This document shows, in pieces, positions 36,775-45,357 of a DNA stretch of 64,000 nucleotides. A program made the position numbers and the translations under genes. How positions within the stretch are numbered: the first letter of the stretch is position 1; the number at the start of each line of letters is the position of its first letter. This DNA comes from Campylobacter showae (GTDB lineage Bacteria > Campylobacterota > Campylobacteria > Campylobacterales > Campylobacteraceae), in assembly GCF_900699785.1 (NCBI RefSeq), contig NZ_LR535679.1:1922001-1986000 (forward strand), given 5' to 3'. The notes under the pieces were generated by a model that was not told the origin of the DNA, made no database searches, and saw nothing but the letters and a program-made list of their open reading frames with translations.

Positions 36775-36989
36775 CGCAAGAAAGCCGAACTTGCAAAGGC
36801 AAATTTAATCAAACCAAATTTTATATTTTCAAGATACAGGTCTCGGCCCGTAAAATTTAAAAAATTATCCAAATTTGACCACGCTCAAACGACTCGCGAA
36901 AATACCGCTGTTTAAAGCCAAATTTAGCCTTTCTTAGTAAAATACCGCCCAAGAGTTGCGGGGCAACTATTATTTATACAAGGCATTTC

Positions 36990-38063
36990 ATGCAAAGACG
37001 CGATTTTTTAAGAAACACTGCGATTTTAGGCGCCGTTATGGCAACTCCGAGCACCGTTTTTGGAGGGAGCAAGGCCGTGGGCAACAAGAGGGTTTTTGAC
37101 GTAACTCTAAATCACGAAATTTTAGAGGCGGGCAAGAAAACCAGGCTGTGGATACCGCTGCCGTTCATCAGAGAGTATCAGAGCGTGAGCGACATCAAAT
37201 TTGACGGCAACTTCGCTAATCCTTCCGTCGATTATAAAGGCGTTCCGACGCTTTACGTGGATTACGCCGAGGTGGCAAAGCCTACGCTTAGCGTTAAATT
37301 TAGAGCCCAGACCTTCGAGCGAAACACCGATTTTAGCAAGGTTAAATTTAACCCGAACGAAAAGCTAAGCCCTGAGACGGAATTTTATCTAAAACCGACC
37401 CAGCACATCCCAAACGACGGCATCGTAAAGCAAAAAGCGGGGGATATCACTAAAGGCGTAAAAGGCGATCTGGAGCGCGCGAAAGCGATCTACACGTGGG
37501 TGGCAAACACCATGCAGCGCGATAACAGTATCCTAGGCTGCGGTACGGGCGACGTAAAAGCTATCCTTGAGAGCGGCAAGCTGGTGGGCAAATGCACCGA
37601 CATAAACTCCGTATTCGTGGGGCTTTGCAGAGCCGTAGGCATCCCTGCGCGCGAGATTTTCGGTATCAGAGTAGGGCAGAGCAGATTTTCAAACGAGATG
37701 GGAAAGGCCGACGAAAAGGGCCTTGCGGCGATCTCTGGCGGTCAGCACTGCAGAGCGGAATTTTATCTCAAAGGTCACGGCTGGATTCCTGTAGATCCTG
37801 CGGATGTTGCGAAGGTGCGCCTAGGCGAGAAGCTAAGCAACGACGATAGCAAGCTTGCCAAAGTACGCGAGTTTTTGTTTGGCAACTGGGAGATGTGCTG
37901 GATCGGCTTTAATGACGCGCGCGACTTCGTGCTATCGCCAAAACCTGCGGAATTCCCGCTAAATAACTTCGGCTATCCTTACGGCGAAGTGGACGATAAC
38001 GTGCTAAATTACTATTCTCCGAAAGAATTTAGCTACGACTACAAGTCGCAAGAGGTCAAATGA
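36990..38063 (+). CDS. Tat-exported transglutaminase-like protein
   Basis: A 357-residue protein with a twin-arginine signal (MQRRDFLRNTAILGAVM) and a transglutaminase/protease-like core. The catalytic triad is visible: GKCTDINSVF (Cys202), QHCRAEFYL (His253) and WIPVDPADV (Asp269). The stretch DLERAKAIYTWVANTM precedes the cysteine as usual. Bacterial members are usually peptidases or amidases rather than true cross-linkers; the substrate is unknown. It overlaps the MerT-like gene by ATGA, so it belongs with the metal pair downstream. Confidence 0.85.
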   Translation: MQRRDFLRNTAILGAVMATPSTVFGGSKAVGNKRVFDVTLNHEILEAGKKTRLWIPLPFIREYQSVSDIKFDGNFANPSVDYKGVPTLYVDYAEVAKPTLSVKFRAQTFERNTDFSKVKFNPNEKLSPETEFYLKPTQHIPNDGIVKQKAGDITKGVKGDLERAKAIYTWVANTMQRDNSILGCGTGDVKAILESGKLVGKCTDINSVFVGLCRAVGIPAREIFGIRVGQSRFSNEMGKADEKGLAAISGGQHCRAEFYLKGHGWIPVDPADVAKVRLGEKLSNDDSKLAKVREFLFGNWEMCWIGFNDARDFVLSPKPAEFPLNNFGYPYGEVDDNVLNYYSPKEFSYDYKSQEVK

Positions 38064-38389
38064 AGGGCTTTTGGCTAGCTCTAGCGTCGGTTGCAAGCGC
38101 GCTAGCGGCTACTCTTTGCTGCCTGCCCGCGCTTTTGTTTTTGATTTTCGGCGCTTCATTTAGCCTGCTTAGCTCGGAAGCGATAGAGAGCTTAACCGAG
38201 CTGAGACCCTATTTTACGGCACTTGCCGCGATCTGCTTTGCGGCGAGCGCATTTTATTTTTTCAAAAAACCAAAATCCTGCGATCTTGCAAATCGCCGCA
38301 AAAAATGGATCTTCATCTACGTTTTTTTAGCTGTTTTTGTGATTATTCTGCTATCATACCCCGAAGTTTTAGGAAAAATTTATGAATAA
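38060..38389 (+). CDS. MerT-like small membrane protein
   Basis: A 109-residue protein with three predicted membrane segments. The first contains a vicinal cysteine pair (TLCCLPALLFLIF, Cys20-Cys21), the mark of MerT-type mercury importers; no second pair is obvious beyond a single Cys in KKPKSCDL. Linked to a MerP-like gene, overlapping by 8 bp. Without merA or merR nearby it may carry another soft metal. The family call rests on topology, Cys pair and partner. Confidence 0.62.
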   Translation: MKGFWLALASVASALAATLCCLPALLFLIFGASFSLLSSEAIESLTELRPYFTALAAICFAASAFYFFKKPKSCDLANRRKKWIFIYVFLAVFVIILLSYPEVLGKIYE

Positions 38390-38642
38390 AATTCTATCTA
38401 TTTTACTGCTTGCAAGCGTGGCCTTTGCAAATCAAAATTTCATCATCAAAGTCGATGGGATGCACTGTCCGCTGTGTACGGCAATGGTGCGAAAAGCCCT
38501 GCTAAAGGTAGATGGGGTCATCAGCGCCAAGGCTAGCCTGCACGACAAAACCGCCCGCGTCGAGACGAAAGACGGCGTGAGCGAGAAGCAGCTACTGGAT
38601 GCGGTGGCTACAACGGGCTACACGGGCGAGATCGTTAAGTAA
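38382..38642 (+). CDS. MerP-like periplasmic heavy-metal-binding protein
   Basis: An 86-residue protein with a signal peptide (residues 1-17, ending AFANQ) and one HMA domain with the motif GMHCPLC (Cys29, Cys32) and the closing TTGYTGEI. It would bind a soft metal in the periplasm and hand it to the MerT-like protein encoded just upstream. Copper chaperones share the fold, so the metal is not certain. Confidence 0.82.
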   Translation: MNKILSILLLASVAFANQNFIIKVDGMHCPLCTAMVRKALLKVDGVISAKASLHDKTARVETKDGVSEKQLLDAVATTGYTGEIVK

Positions 38643-38657
38643 ATTTAAGGAGCAAAC

Positions 38658-39935
38658 ATGCAAAAAAACGAGGTTATGAACGATTTTAAAAAGCTGTGCG
38701 AGATACCGCACTGCAGCTGCGAAACAGAGCAGATGAGGGAGTTTTTGGCGGATTTTGCGCGCTGCCTGGGCTTTAGCGTAAACGTCGATCAGGCGGGCAA
38801 CATCCACGCCGTAAAGGGCGAACCTAAAATCTGCCTACAAAGCCACTACGACATGGTTTGCGTGGGCGCGGCGCCGAATTTAGAGCTGATCGAAGAGAAC
38901 GGCATACTAAGGGCGAAAAACTCGACCCTAGGTGCTGACGATGGCATCGGCGTGGCGATGATGATGGGCGCGATGCGGGAGTTTGCGAACTTAGAGTGCC
39001 TATTTACCAATGACGAAGAGGTCGGGCTCGTGGGCGCAAATGCATTTAAGGGTAAAATTTTATCGCCGAATCTGCTAAATTTAGACAGCGAGGAGGATGA
39101 CCGCGTGACGCTGGGCTGTGCCGGCGGCATAAACGTAAGCGCGAAAATCGGCGCGCAGAGCGTCAAAAAGAGCGGTAAAATCTACGAGATCGGCGTTACC
39201 GGGCTTAGCGGCGGGCACTCGGGCAACGAGATACATAAAAATATCCCAAACGCGACGAAGCTGCTGGCGAAATTTCTCGCCGAGGAGGGCTGCGAGCTTA
39301 TTAGTCTGGATTTTGGCGAGAGGAGCAACTCGATCCCCGCAAACGCCGTGTGTAAGGTGCTGTGCGCGCATGAGCCAAAGCAGCGCGGCCTAGCGTGGGT
39401 AAAGAGCCTAGGCGAAGGCGAAGCGGACGTGCTGGTAAACAGCGGCAAAATTTTGGCGCTAATTAACTCCTTCGCTCAGGGCGTGCGCAGCTACGACACG
39501 CAGCTTGACATGGTAAACGAAAGCATAAATCTCTCGACCGTTAAGCAAAAAGAGGGCGTGATCGAGTTTGACTTTTTCGGACGCGCGATGAAGCGCGAGG
39601 GGCTTGAAAATCTGGGCTTTGAGACTGCTACGCTGGCTAGCGCGCTGGGCTTTGATGTGAGAGTAGCCGACCGCTCGGCGAACTGGGCGCCGTGCATCAG
39701 CGACTTCGCGCATCTGGTGCTTGAGGAGCTGCAAAAACAAAAGCCGCAGGCTAAATTTGCCGCCGTACACGCAGGCCTTGAGTGCGGCGTACTGGTCGCA
39801 AAACAGCCCGAACTGCAAGCCTGCTCTATAGGCCCGAATATCCACTCGCCTCACTCGGTGAATGAGCACTGCGAGATAGCGTCGGTGGAGATGATGGCGG
39901 AGGTGGTGAGAAACATCATCGCTAGGCTTCAGTAG
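38658..39935 (+). CDS. pepD: Aminoacyl-histidine dipeptidase-like M20 peptidase
   Basis: A 425-residue cytoplasmic metallopeptidase of the PepD type. Metal and catalytic motifs: LQSHYDMVCVG (His/Asp), STLGADDGIGVAMM, TNDEEVGLVGA and, late, HAGLECGVL and SIGPNIHSPHSVNE. The lid domain lies in between (GLSGGHSGNEIHKNIPNA). It should cleave Xaa-His and other dipeptides. AAGGAGCAAAC ribosome site; 15 bp after the MerP-like gene, perhaps co-transcribed. It is followed by two palindromic repeat units. Confidence 0.9.
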   Translation: MQKNEVMNDFKKLCEIPHCSCETEQMREFLADFARCLGFSVNVDQAGNIHAVKGEPKICLQSHYDMVCVGAAPNLELIEENGILRAKNSTLGADDGIGVAMMMGAMREFANLECLFTNDEEVGLVGANAFKGKILSPNLLNLDSEEDDRVTLGCAGGINVSAKIGAQSVKKSGKIYEIGVTGLSGGHSGNEIHKNIPNATKLLAKFLAEEGCELISLDFGERSNSIPANAVCKVLCAHEPKQRGLAWVKSLGEGEADVLVNSGKILALINSFAQGVRSYDTQLDMVNESINLSTVKQKEGVIEFDFFGRAMKREGLENLGFETATLASALGFDVRVADRSANWAPCISDFAHLVLEELQKQKPQAKFAAVHAGLECGVLVAKQPELQACSIGPNIHSPHSVNEHCEIASVEMMAEVVRNIIARLQ

Positions 39936-39943
39936 CTCGGAAC

Positions 39944-40049
39944 GGCTTGTCTTTTGAGCATCTAATTTTAAGTCTACGGCAGACTACTTGTCTAGCCTTG
40001 ACTTAAAATTTCCGCACAACATTCAAATCCGTCTCAAAAATACTTCGCC
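39944..40049. repeat. Palindromic intergenic repeat, unit 3
   Basis: Begins 9 bp after the pepD stop. Outer ends GGCTTGTCTTTTGAG / CTCAAAAATACTTCGCC; inner arms AATTTTAAGTC / GACTTAAAATT around CTACGGCAGACTACTTGTCTAG. Same AATACTTCGCC end as units 1 and 2. Confidence 0.75.
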
Positions 40050-40063
40050 TTTAAAATTCTTGT

Positions 40064-40186
40064 GGTGGCTTGTCTCTTGTTGCCCCATGATTCGTTGTAT
40101 TTAGATTTTACTCGGTCACTACCGATGAGGTAGCTCCCGCCCTTAAATTTAAATCCGCCTCGTCTAGAACAAAAATATTTCGTCTT
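40064..40186. repeat. Palindromic intergenic repeat, unit 4
   Basis: Directly follows unit 3. Contains ACTCGGTCACTACCGATG and AGGTAGCTCCC and then ATCCGCCTCGTCTAGAAC, which repeat unit 1 with few changes; ends AAAAATATTTCGTC. 40187-40324 beyond it shows no gene, only AT-rich DNA before the nth stop. Confidence 0.75.
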
Positions 40187-40324
40187 AGCTTCTTACATCC
40201 AAATTTGATTTAAATTTGCAGCGATTTTTTAAAACACAGCCGCAAACTCATCCGTCAAGCGTTAGAAATCCAATTTTTCCAAATTTCAGCTCTAAATTTA
40301 AGCCCGCGTTCTTGAGTTAAAATT

Positions 40325-40960
40325 TTACGGAAAATTCTTATCCTTGCTGCTGCACAGCTCGTTTAAAAAGCACTCTTTGCAGTTTGGCTTGATCGCCTTA
40401 CAGGTGTAGCGGCCAAAAAGCACCATCGCTTGATGAAGCGTATTTAGCTGTGTTTTAAAGGCTTTGGTTAGGTCAAGCTCGACGGCTTCGGGCGTCTTGC
40501 CTCTACTTAGACCAAGTCTATGCGCCACGCGAAAAACGTGCGTGTCCACCGCCATCAAATTTGATCCAAAATGCTCGATCAGCACGACGTGAGCGGTCTT
40601 TTGGCCCACGCCCGCTAGGCTCATCAGCTCTTTTTCGGTTGTCGGTATCTCACCGTCAAATTCGCTCATCACGCTCTTTGCCATTTTGATCAAATTTTCG
40701 GCCTTGTTGTTAAAAAAGCTACAGGAATTTATGAGTGCCTTTACGCTAGCTAGATTTGCCTGCGCTAGGCTCGCGACGTCCGGGTATGCCTCAAAAAGCG
40801 AGGGCGTTATCAAATTTACGCGCTTATCGGTGCACTGCGCGCTTAACATCACGCAAACGAGCAGCTCGTAGAGGCTCTGAAATTTAAGCTCGCTGCCTGC
40901 GTCTTTGAAATTTTCTAAAAATAAATTTTTGATAGCGTTTATATCTTTTTTCGTTCTCAT
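40325..40960 (-). CDS. nth: Endonuclease III (DNA glycosylase/AP lyase)
   Basis: A 211-residue base-excision-repair enzyme for oxidised pyrimidines. Helix-hairpin-helix LAGVGQKTAHVVL with catalytic Lys121, catalytic aspartate in VDTHVFRVAHRLG (Asp139), and the 4Fe-4S ligands Cys187-x6-Cys194-x2-Cys197-x5-Cys203. Normal length. It stands alone on the minus strand, divergent from the PPIase gene. Confidence 0.96.
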   Translation of the reverse strand: MRTKKDINAIKNLFLENFKDAGSELKFQSLYELLVCVMLSAQCTDKRVNLITPSLFEAYPDVASLAQANLASVKALINSCSFFNNKAENLIKMAKSVMSEFDGEIPTTEKELMSLAGVGQKTAHVVLIEHFGSNLMAVDTHVFRVAHRLGLSRGKTPEAVELDLTKAFKTQLNTLHQAMVLFGRYTCKAIKPNCKECFLNELCSSKDKNFP

Positions 40961-41026
40961 AGCGCCGATTTTAGCCGTTTTTATTTAAATTTTCGATGAA
41001 TTATAACTTATATTTAATGACTTTCC

Positions 41027-41035
41027 TGCTATAAT
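41027..41035 (+). promoter_or_regulatory. Extended -10 promoter of the PPIase gene
   Basis: TGCTATAAT, a perfect TATAAT (41030-41035) with the TGn extension, 35 bp before the start codon. AT-rich upstream, no clear -35. Confidence 0.65.
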
Positions 41036-41069
41036 CACCCTCGCAAAAATCTAAATTTAAGGAACAAAG

Positions 41070-41882
41070 ATGAATAAAATTTTATTCGCATCTCTTAGTT
41101 TGGCTGCGGCTCTAAGCCTAAACGCGGCGGAATACGCCACCGTAAACGGAACTGCCATAACCGATAAAGACGTGGCTTTCACGCTTGCTGCTATGCCTGG
41201 CGTTACTTTGGAGCAACTACCTAAAGACACTCAAAAAAAAGTGATCGACGAAACTATCAACAGAAAACTACTTCTAGACGAGGCTAAAAAGAGCGGGCTA
41301 GATAAGAGCGACGAATACAAAGCCGCACTTGAAGAGCTAAAAAACAACCTCGCGCTTGATCTTTGGATGAAGAGAATTTTCGATAATATCAAAGTGAGCG
41401 AAGGCGAAATCAGCGACTTTTACAATAAAAATAAAGCCGAATTTGCAATGCCTGCGCGCGCAAAAGCTAAACATATCCTAGTAGCTGCCGAAAAAGACGC
41501 AAACGACGTAATAGCCGCGCTAAAAGGACTAAAAGGCGACGAGCTAGTTAAAAAATTCGAAGAGTTAGCAAAATCTAAATCGATAGACCAAGGCTCTGCG
41601 GCAAACGGCGGCGAGCTAGGATGGTTCGAGCAGTCTCAAATGGTAAAACCTTTCGCAGACGCTGCATTTGCTCTTAAAAAAGGCGAAGTAACTCAAAAAC
41701 CTGTTAAATCGAATTTCGGCTACCACGTAATCCTAAAAGAGGATAGTAGGGCTGCCGGTACGGTTAGCCTAAACGAGGTAAAACCTCAGATCGAAGGTAG
41801 CATAAAGATGGAGAAATTTAGAAACGACATCAAAAAAAGAGGCGACGAGCTTCGCGCTAAAGCTAAAGTAGAATATAAATAA
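41070..41882 (+). CDS. Periplasmic peptidyl-prolyl isomerase, PEB4/Cbf2-like
   Basis: A 270-residue SurA-like chaperone. Signal peptide at residues 1-20 (ending LSLNAA), an N-terminal chaperone helix region, and a parvulin domain at about 130-240 (RAKAKHILVAAEKD, GGELGWFEQSQMVKPFADAA, VKSNFGYHVILKED). It helps outer-membrane proteins fold. C. jejuni has the same order PEB4 - fba - membrane protein - OmpA-family protein (from memory), which supports the call. AAGGAACAAAG ribosome site. Confidence 0.92.
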   Translation: MNKILFASLSLAAALSLNAAEYATVNGTAITDKDVAFTLAAMPGVTLEQLPKDTQKKVIDETINRKLLLDEAKKSGLDKSDEYKAALEELKNNLALDLWMKRIFDNIKVSEGEISDFYNKNKAEFAMPARAKAKHILVAAEKDANDVIAALKGLKGDELVKKFEELAKSKSIDQGSAANGGELGWFEQSQMVKPFADAAFALKKGEVTQKPVKSNFGYHVILKEDSRAAGTVSLNEVKPQIEGSIKMEKFRNDIKKRGDELRAKAKVEYK

Positions 41883-41892
41883 GGTCGGTAAA

Positions 41893-42957
41893 ATGGGTGT
41901 TTTAGACGTAGTAAAAGCCGGCGTTTTAAGCGGCGATGACGTAACTAGGCTATATAAATACGCAAAGGAACATGGTTTTGCCATACCTGCGGTAAACGTG
42001 GTCGGAAGCGACTCGGTAAATGCTGTTTTAGAGGCGGCGAAGACGGCTAACTCACCCGTTATCATCCAGTTTAGTAACGGCGGAGCCGGCTTTTACGCCG
42101 GCAAAGCCTGCGGTAATGCCGACGTACTAGGAGCGGTAGCGGGCGCGCAGCACGTGCATCTGCTAGCCAAGGCTTACGGCGTGCCGGTGATCCTTCACAC
42201 CGATCACGCGGCTAGAAAGCTACTGCCGTGGATCGACGAATTGGTTAAATTTAGCCGCGAATACAAAAAAGCTCACGGCGTGCCGCTTTTTAGCTCGCAT
42301 ATGCTTGATCTTAGCGAGGAGAGCTTGGAGGAGAATTTAAGCACTTGCGAGAAGTATCTAAAAGAGCTTAGCGAGCTTGGTATCAGCCTAGAGATCGAGC
42401 TTGGAGTAACCGGCGGCGAAGAGGACGGCGTGGATAACACGGGCGTCGATAACGCGCTTCTTTATACGCAGCCTGAAGACGTCGCGCAGGCATACGAGCG
42501 ACTAAGTAAAATCAGCGATAGATTTAGCATAGCGGCTAGCTTTGGCAACGTTCACGGTGTGTATAAGCCGGGCAACGTCGTGTTGCGACCGGAAATTTTG
42601 AAAAACTCGCAAGCATACGTCGCGGATAAGTTTCAAACCCCAACTGATAAACCCGTAAATTTCGTATTTCACGGCGGTAGCGGTAGCGAGCTAAAGGATA
42701 TCAAAGACGCCGTCAGCTACGGCGTGGTAAAAATGAATATCGACACGGATACGCAGTGGGCGTTTTGGGACGGCGTGAGGGCGTACGAGCTCAAAAACAG
42801 AGCCTACCTGCAAGGTCAAATCGGCAACCCCGAAGGCGACGATAAGCCTAACAAAAAATACTACGATCCGCGCAAATGGCTACGAAGCGGCGAGGAGTCG
42901 ATGGTAAAACGCCTACTAACCGCATTTGAAGATTTAAACTGCTTAAATAGAAATTAA
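41893..42957 (+). CDS. fba: Fructose-bisphosphate aldolase, class II
   Basis: A 354-residue zinc-dependent aldolase of the FbaA type, acting in gluconeogenesis in these bacteria, most of which cannot run full glycolysis. Metal and substrate motifs: VILHTDHAARK, EIELGVTGGEEDGVD, ASFGNVHGVYKPGN and VFHGGSGS. The C-terminal YYDPRKWLR..EESM is typical. It follows the PPIase by 10 bp and is probably in the same operon. Confidence 0.96.
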   Translation: MGVLDVVKAGVLSGDDVTRLYKYAKEHGFAIPAVNVVGSDSVNAVLEAAKTANSPVIIQFSNGGAGFYAGKACGNADVLGAVAGAQHVHLLAKAYGVPVILHTDHAARKLLPWIDELVKFSREYKKAHGVPLFSSHMLDLSEESLEENLSTCEKYLKELSELGISLEIELGVTGGEEDGVDNTGVDNALLYTQPEDVAQAYERLSKISDRFSIAASFGNVHGVYKPGNVVLRPEILKNSQAYVADKFQTPTDKPVNFVFHGGSGSELKDIKDAVSYGVVKMNIDTDTQWAFWDGVRAYELKNRAYLQGQIGNPEGDDKPNKKYYDPRKWLRSGEESMVKRLLTAFEDLNCLNRN

Positions 42958-42965
42958 GGCCCATA

Positions 42966-44303
42966 ATGGAACCCAAAAAAGAAGCGAGAAACGATAATTT
43001 CACCGATTTGGCGCTGCCTGAAGTAAAAAGCAGGCGGTCATTTTTCGTTTATGCGAAAATCGTATTTTTGCCGACGGCGATATATCTCGTCGCGCTTCTT
43101 GGGTATTTTGGGTATATAAATTTCCAGATCGGCCTACACACGGTCGTTATGATGGGCGTTATTTGGCTGATCTCGCTAATCTTTGCTAAAAATAGCGCCG
43201 AGCTTGCTTGCTGCTATTTCGAGCAAAGCGGGGCTGATTTTAAGCGAAATCTAAAAGAATACATCATCAAACATCTTTTAGTTATCGGCAAAGATACGAA
43301 GTCAAACGCCGGATTTGACGAATTTGTCGCCTATTACACCAGAAATTTACGTAACGAAAATTTTGCCTCCGTGGGTGCGGGCATCTTTCCGATGCTGGGC
43401 ATCTTAGGAACGTTTATCAGTATCGCGGTTTCTATGCCGGAGTTTAACTCATCAAATACGATGGAGCTTGAGGCTGAAATTTCGACCCTTCTTAGCGGTG
43501 TGGCGACTGCATTTTACGTCTCTATCTACGGTATTTTTCTGGCTCTTTGGTGGATATTTTTTGAAAAATACGGAACGAGCAAATTTGAAACGCTGGTGCG
43601 AAGACAAAAAAACGCTACGAGCGACTTTTTCTGGACGAAAGAGGAGCTTGATAGAAGGTATTTGCAAGAGAATTTAAGGCACTTTGAGAAGATCGGAGTG
43701 ATATTTGAACACGTTAGTAACGCCGAGTTCTTTGAGGAGCTGGATAAGACTATCGAGGCTAAATTTAAAACTTTTACAAATATCTTGAAAAACGAGGAAG
43801 AGGCCGTCAAACTAAGCGGCGAGTACATCAAGCAAACTATGAATACGCTACTAAAATCCTCAAAAGATCAAAAAGATCTGATCAAGGTTCACGCCGAAAT
43901 TTTAAACGTTATCAATAAATTTAACGGCAATATCAAAGATATGCAGCTAAAATTTGCCGAGCAGTATAACCGCCTCTACGACGTGGGCGGCGAGCGCATG
44001 GCAAGGCTCGAAAAGAGCGTGGGCGAGCTAGAGTATAACATCAAAATTTTTAGCGAGTCGCTTTCTAAATTTAGCGGCGAAATCTTAGAAAAACAAAAGC
44101 TCGCGATGGAGGGCTTTAAAGAGAGCTTGATCGAGGGCGTGCAGGCGTTTAAAAAAGCTTTTGATGCCGAAGCCGGCGAAGTTTACGAGGATAATAGCGC
44201 GCTCATTGAAGGACTAAGGCAAGACATCGACGAACTCGACAAAGAGGCAAACGAAGTCTTGCAAACCATCGAAAAGGCGAGTATGCTAGATGAAAACGCG
44301 TAG
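42966..44303 (+). CDS. MotA/TolQ/ExbB-like proton channel protein
   Basis: A 445-residue membrane protein. Two membrane segments lie near residues 25-75, and the channel pair follows (GAGIFPMLGILGTFISIAV, about 137-155, and GVATAFYVSIYGIFLALWW, about 177-195). The C-terminal 200 residues are a long charged, coiled-coil-like tail. It is 8 bp after fba and overlaps the OmpA-family gene by 14 bp. The two should form a proton-driven stator-like complex of unknown output, different from the flagellar MotAB. Orthologous position to a C. jejuni membrane protein after fba (from memory). Confidence 0.82.
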   Translation: MEPKKEARNDNFTDLALPEVKSRRSFFVYAKIVFLPTAIYLVALLGYFGYINFQIGLHTVVMMGVIWLISLIFAKNSAELACCYFEQSGADFKRNLKEYIIKHLLVIGKDTKSNAGFDEFVAYYTRNLRNENFASVGAGIFPMLGILGTFISIAVSMPEFNSSNTMELEAEISTLLSGVATAFYVSIYGIFLALWWIFFEKYGTSKFETLVRRQKNATSDFFWTKEELDRRYLQENLRHFEKIGVIFEHVSNAEFFEELDKTIEAKFKTFTNILKNEEEAVKLSGEYIKQTMNTLLKSSKDQKDLIKVHAEILNVINKFNGNIKDMQLKFAEQYNRLYDVGGERMARLEKSVGELEYNIKIFSESLSKFSGEILEKQKLAMEGFKESLIEGVQAFKKAFDAEAGEVYEDNSALIEGLRQDIDELDKEANEVLQTIEKASMLDENA

Positions 44304-45357
44304 CGAGGGCAAAAGCGGCGACCAGACCTTTTGGATATCGTATGCGGACCTGATGGCCGGGTTGATGTTTGTTTTTATGCTCATCATCGGCGCCGTCGTC
44401 GTAAAATACGTCCTTAGCCAAAGCGATCTAGCAAAACTGCAAAAAGACTTGAGCGAACGCGAAAAGCAAATCGCCTCATCTCAAAGCGAGCTCGTTCGCA
44501 AAGAAAACGTCATAAAAGAAATTTTTTCAAATTTGGACCGCGCAAAGAGCGAAAATAAAGAGCTTGCCGACATAAACAGGCTAGTAAACGAGATGCTTGA
44601 AGGCGTCAAAAAAGAGAAAAACGAACTCACTAATCTAACCCAAACCTACGAGATAAATCTAAACGACGCAAACAAAACTATCGCGGATTTGCAGGATAGA
44701 GTGGTGCAGCTAGGGCAAATTTTAGCACAAAAAGACGAGGCGCTAAACGAGCTAAACGCAAAATACGGCGATGAAATCTCAAAATTTGCCGCGCTGGAAG
44801 AGGATTTTAATAAAACAAAAGACAAGATCAAAGACATTAGCTCGCTTCGCTCAAACGTCATATCAAATTTACGCGCCAAGCTCGGAAACAAGGTTAGCAT
44901 AGATCCTAGCTCGGGCGTCGTGTCATTGCCTGAGTCTATACTTTTTGACACGGGCTCGTACGAGCTAAGGGACGAAGCAAAAGCGCGCCTAAAAGAAATT
45001 TTGCAGACTTATTTCGAAGCGATTTTAAATAACGAAGAGATCGCAAAACACATCGATAGGATCGTGATCGAGGGGCATACGAACTCTGTAGGTAGCTACA
45101 TGTACAACCTTGATCTGTCGCAAAAGCGCGCGTATTCGGTGCTGGATTTTATCTACTCGTGGAACAAGGATAAGCGCCTAGAGCACTATCTCATCGCTAG
45201 CGGGCGTAGTTTTAGCGATCTGGTGATGAAAAACGGCAAAGAAGAACCCGACGCCTCAAGGCGCATCGAGATCAAATTTTCGATCTCGGACAAAGAGTCG
45301 ATAAAAGAGATGCAAGATCTCTTGGAGCGGCAAAATCAAAAGTATTCAAAAGACTAA
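44290..45357 (+). CDS. OmpA-family MotB-like protein
   Basis: A 355-residue partner of the previous gene. One N-terminal membrane segment carries a channel-type aspartate (SYADLMAGLMFVFMLI, Asp17 or so), then a long coiled coil (about 45-190, heptads of Glu/Lys/Leu), then a C-terminal OmpA peptidoglycan-binding domain (ILFDTGSYEL, VIEGHTNSVGSYMYNLDLS, SQKRAYSVLDF). The make-up is that of a stator subunit anchored to the cell wall. Confidence 0.85.
   Translation: MKTRSEGKSGDQTFWISYADLMAGLMFVFMLIIGAVVVKYVLSQSDLAKLQKDLSEREKQIASSQSELVRKENVIKEIFSNLDRAKSENKELADINRLVNEMLEGVKKEKNELTNLTQTYEINLNDANKTIADLQDRVVQLGQILAQKDEALNELNAKYGDEISKFAALEEDFNKTKDKIKDISSLRSNVISNLRAKLGNKVSIDPSSGVVSLPESILFDTGSYELRDEAKARLKEILQTYFEAILNNEEIAKHIDRIVIEGHTNSVGSYMYNLDLSQKRAYSVLDFIYSWNKDKRLEHYLIASGRSFSDLVMKNGKEEPDASRRIEIKFSISDKESIKEMQDLLERQNQKYSKD

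Noticed and set aside
42966..45357. Zorya-type anti-phage system (ZorA/ZorB-like pair)
   Set aside because: The domain make-up is similar, but no ZorC, ZorD or ZorE follows. The neighbours are fba, a PLP enzyme and hisD, and the same order is recalled for C. jejuni housekeeping DNA.
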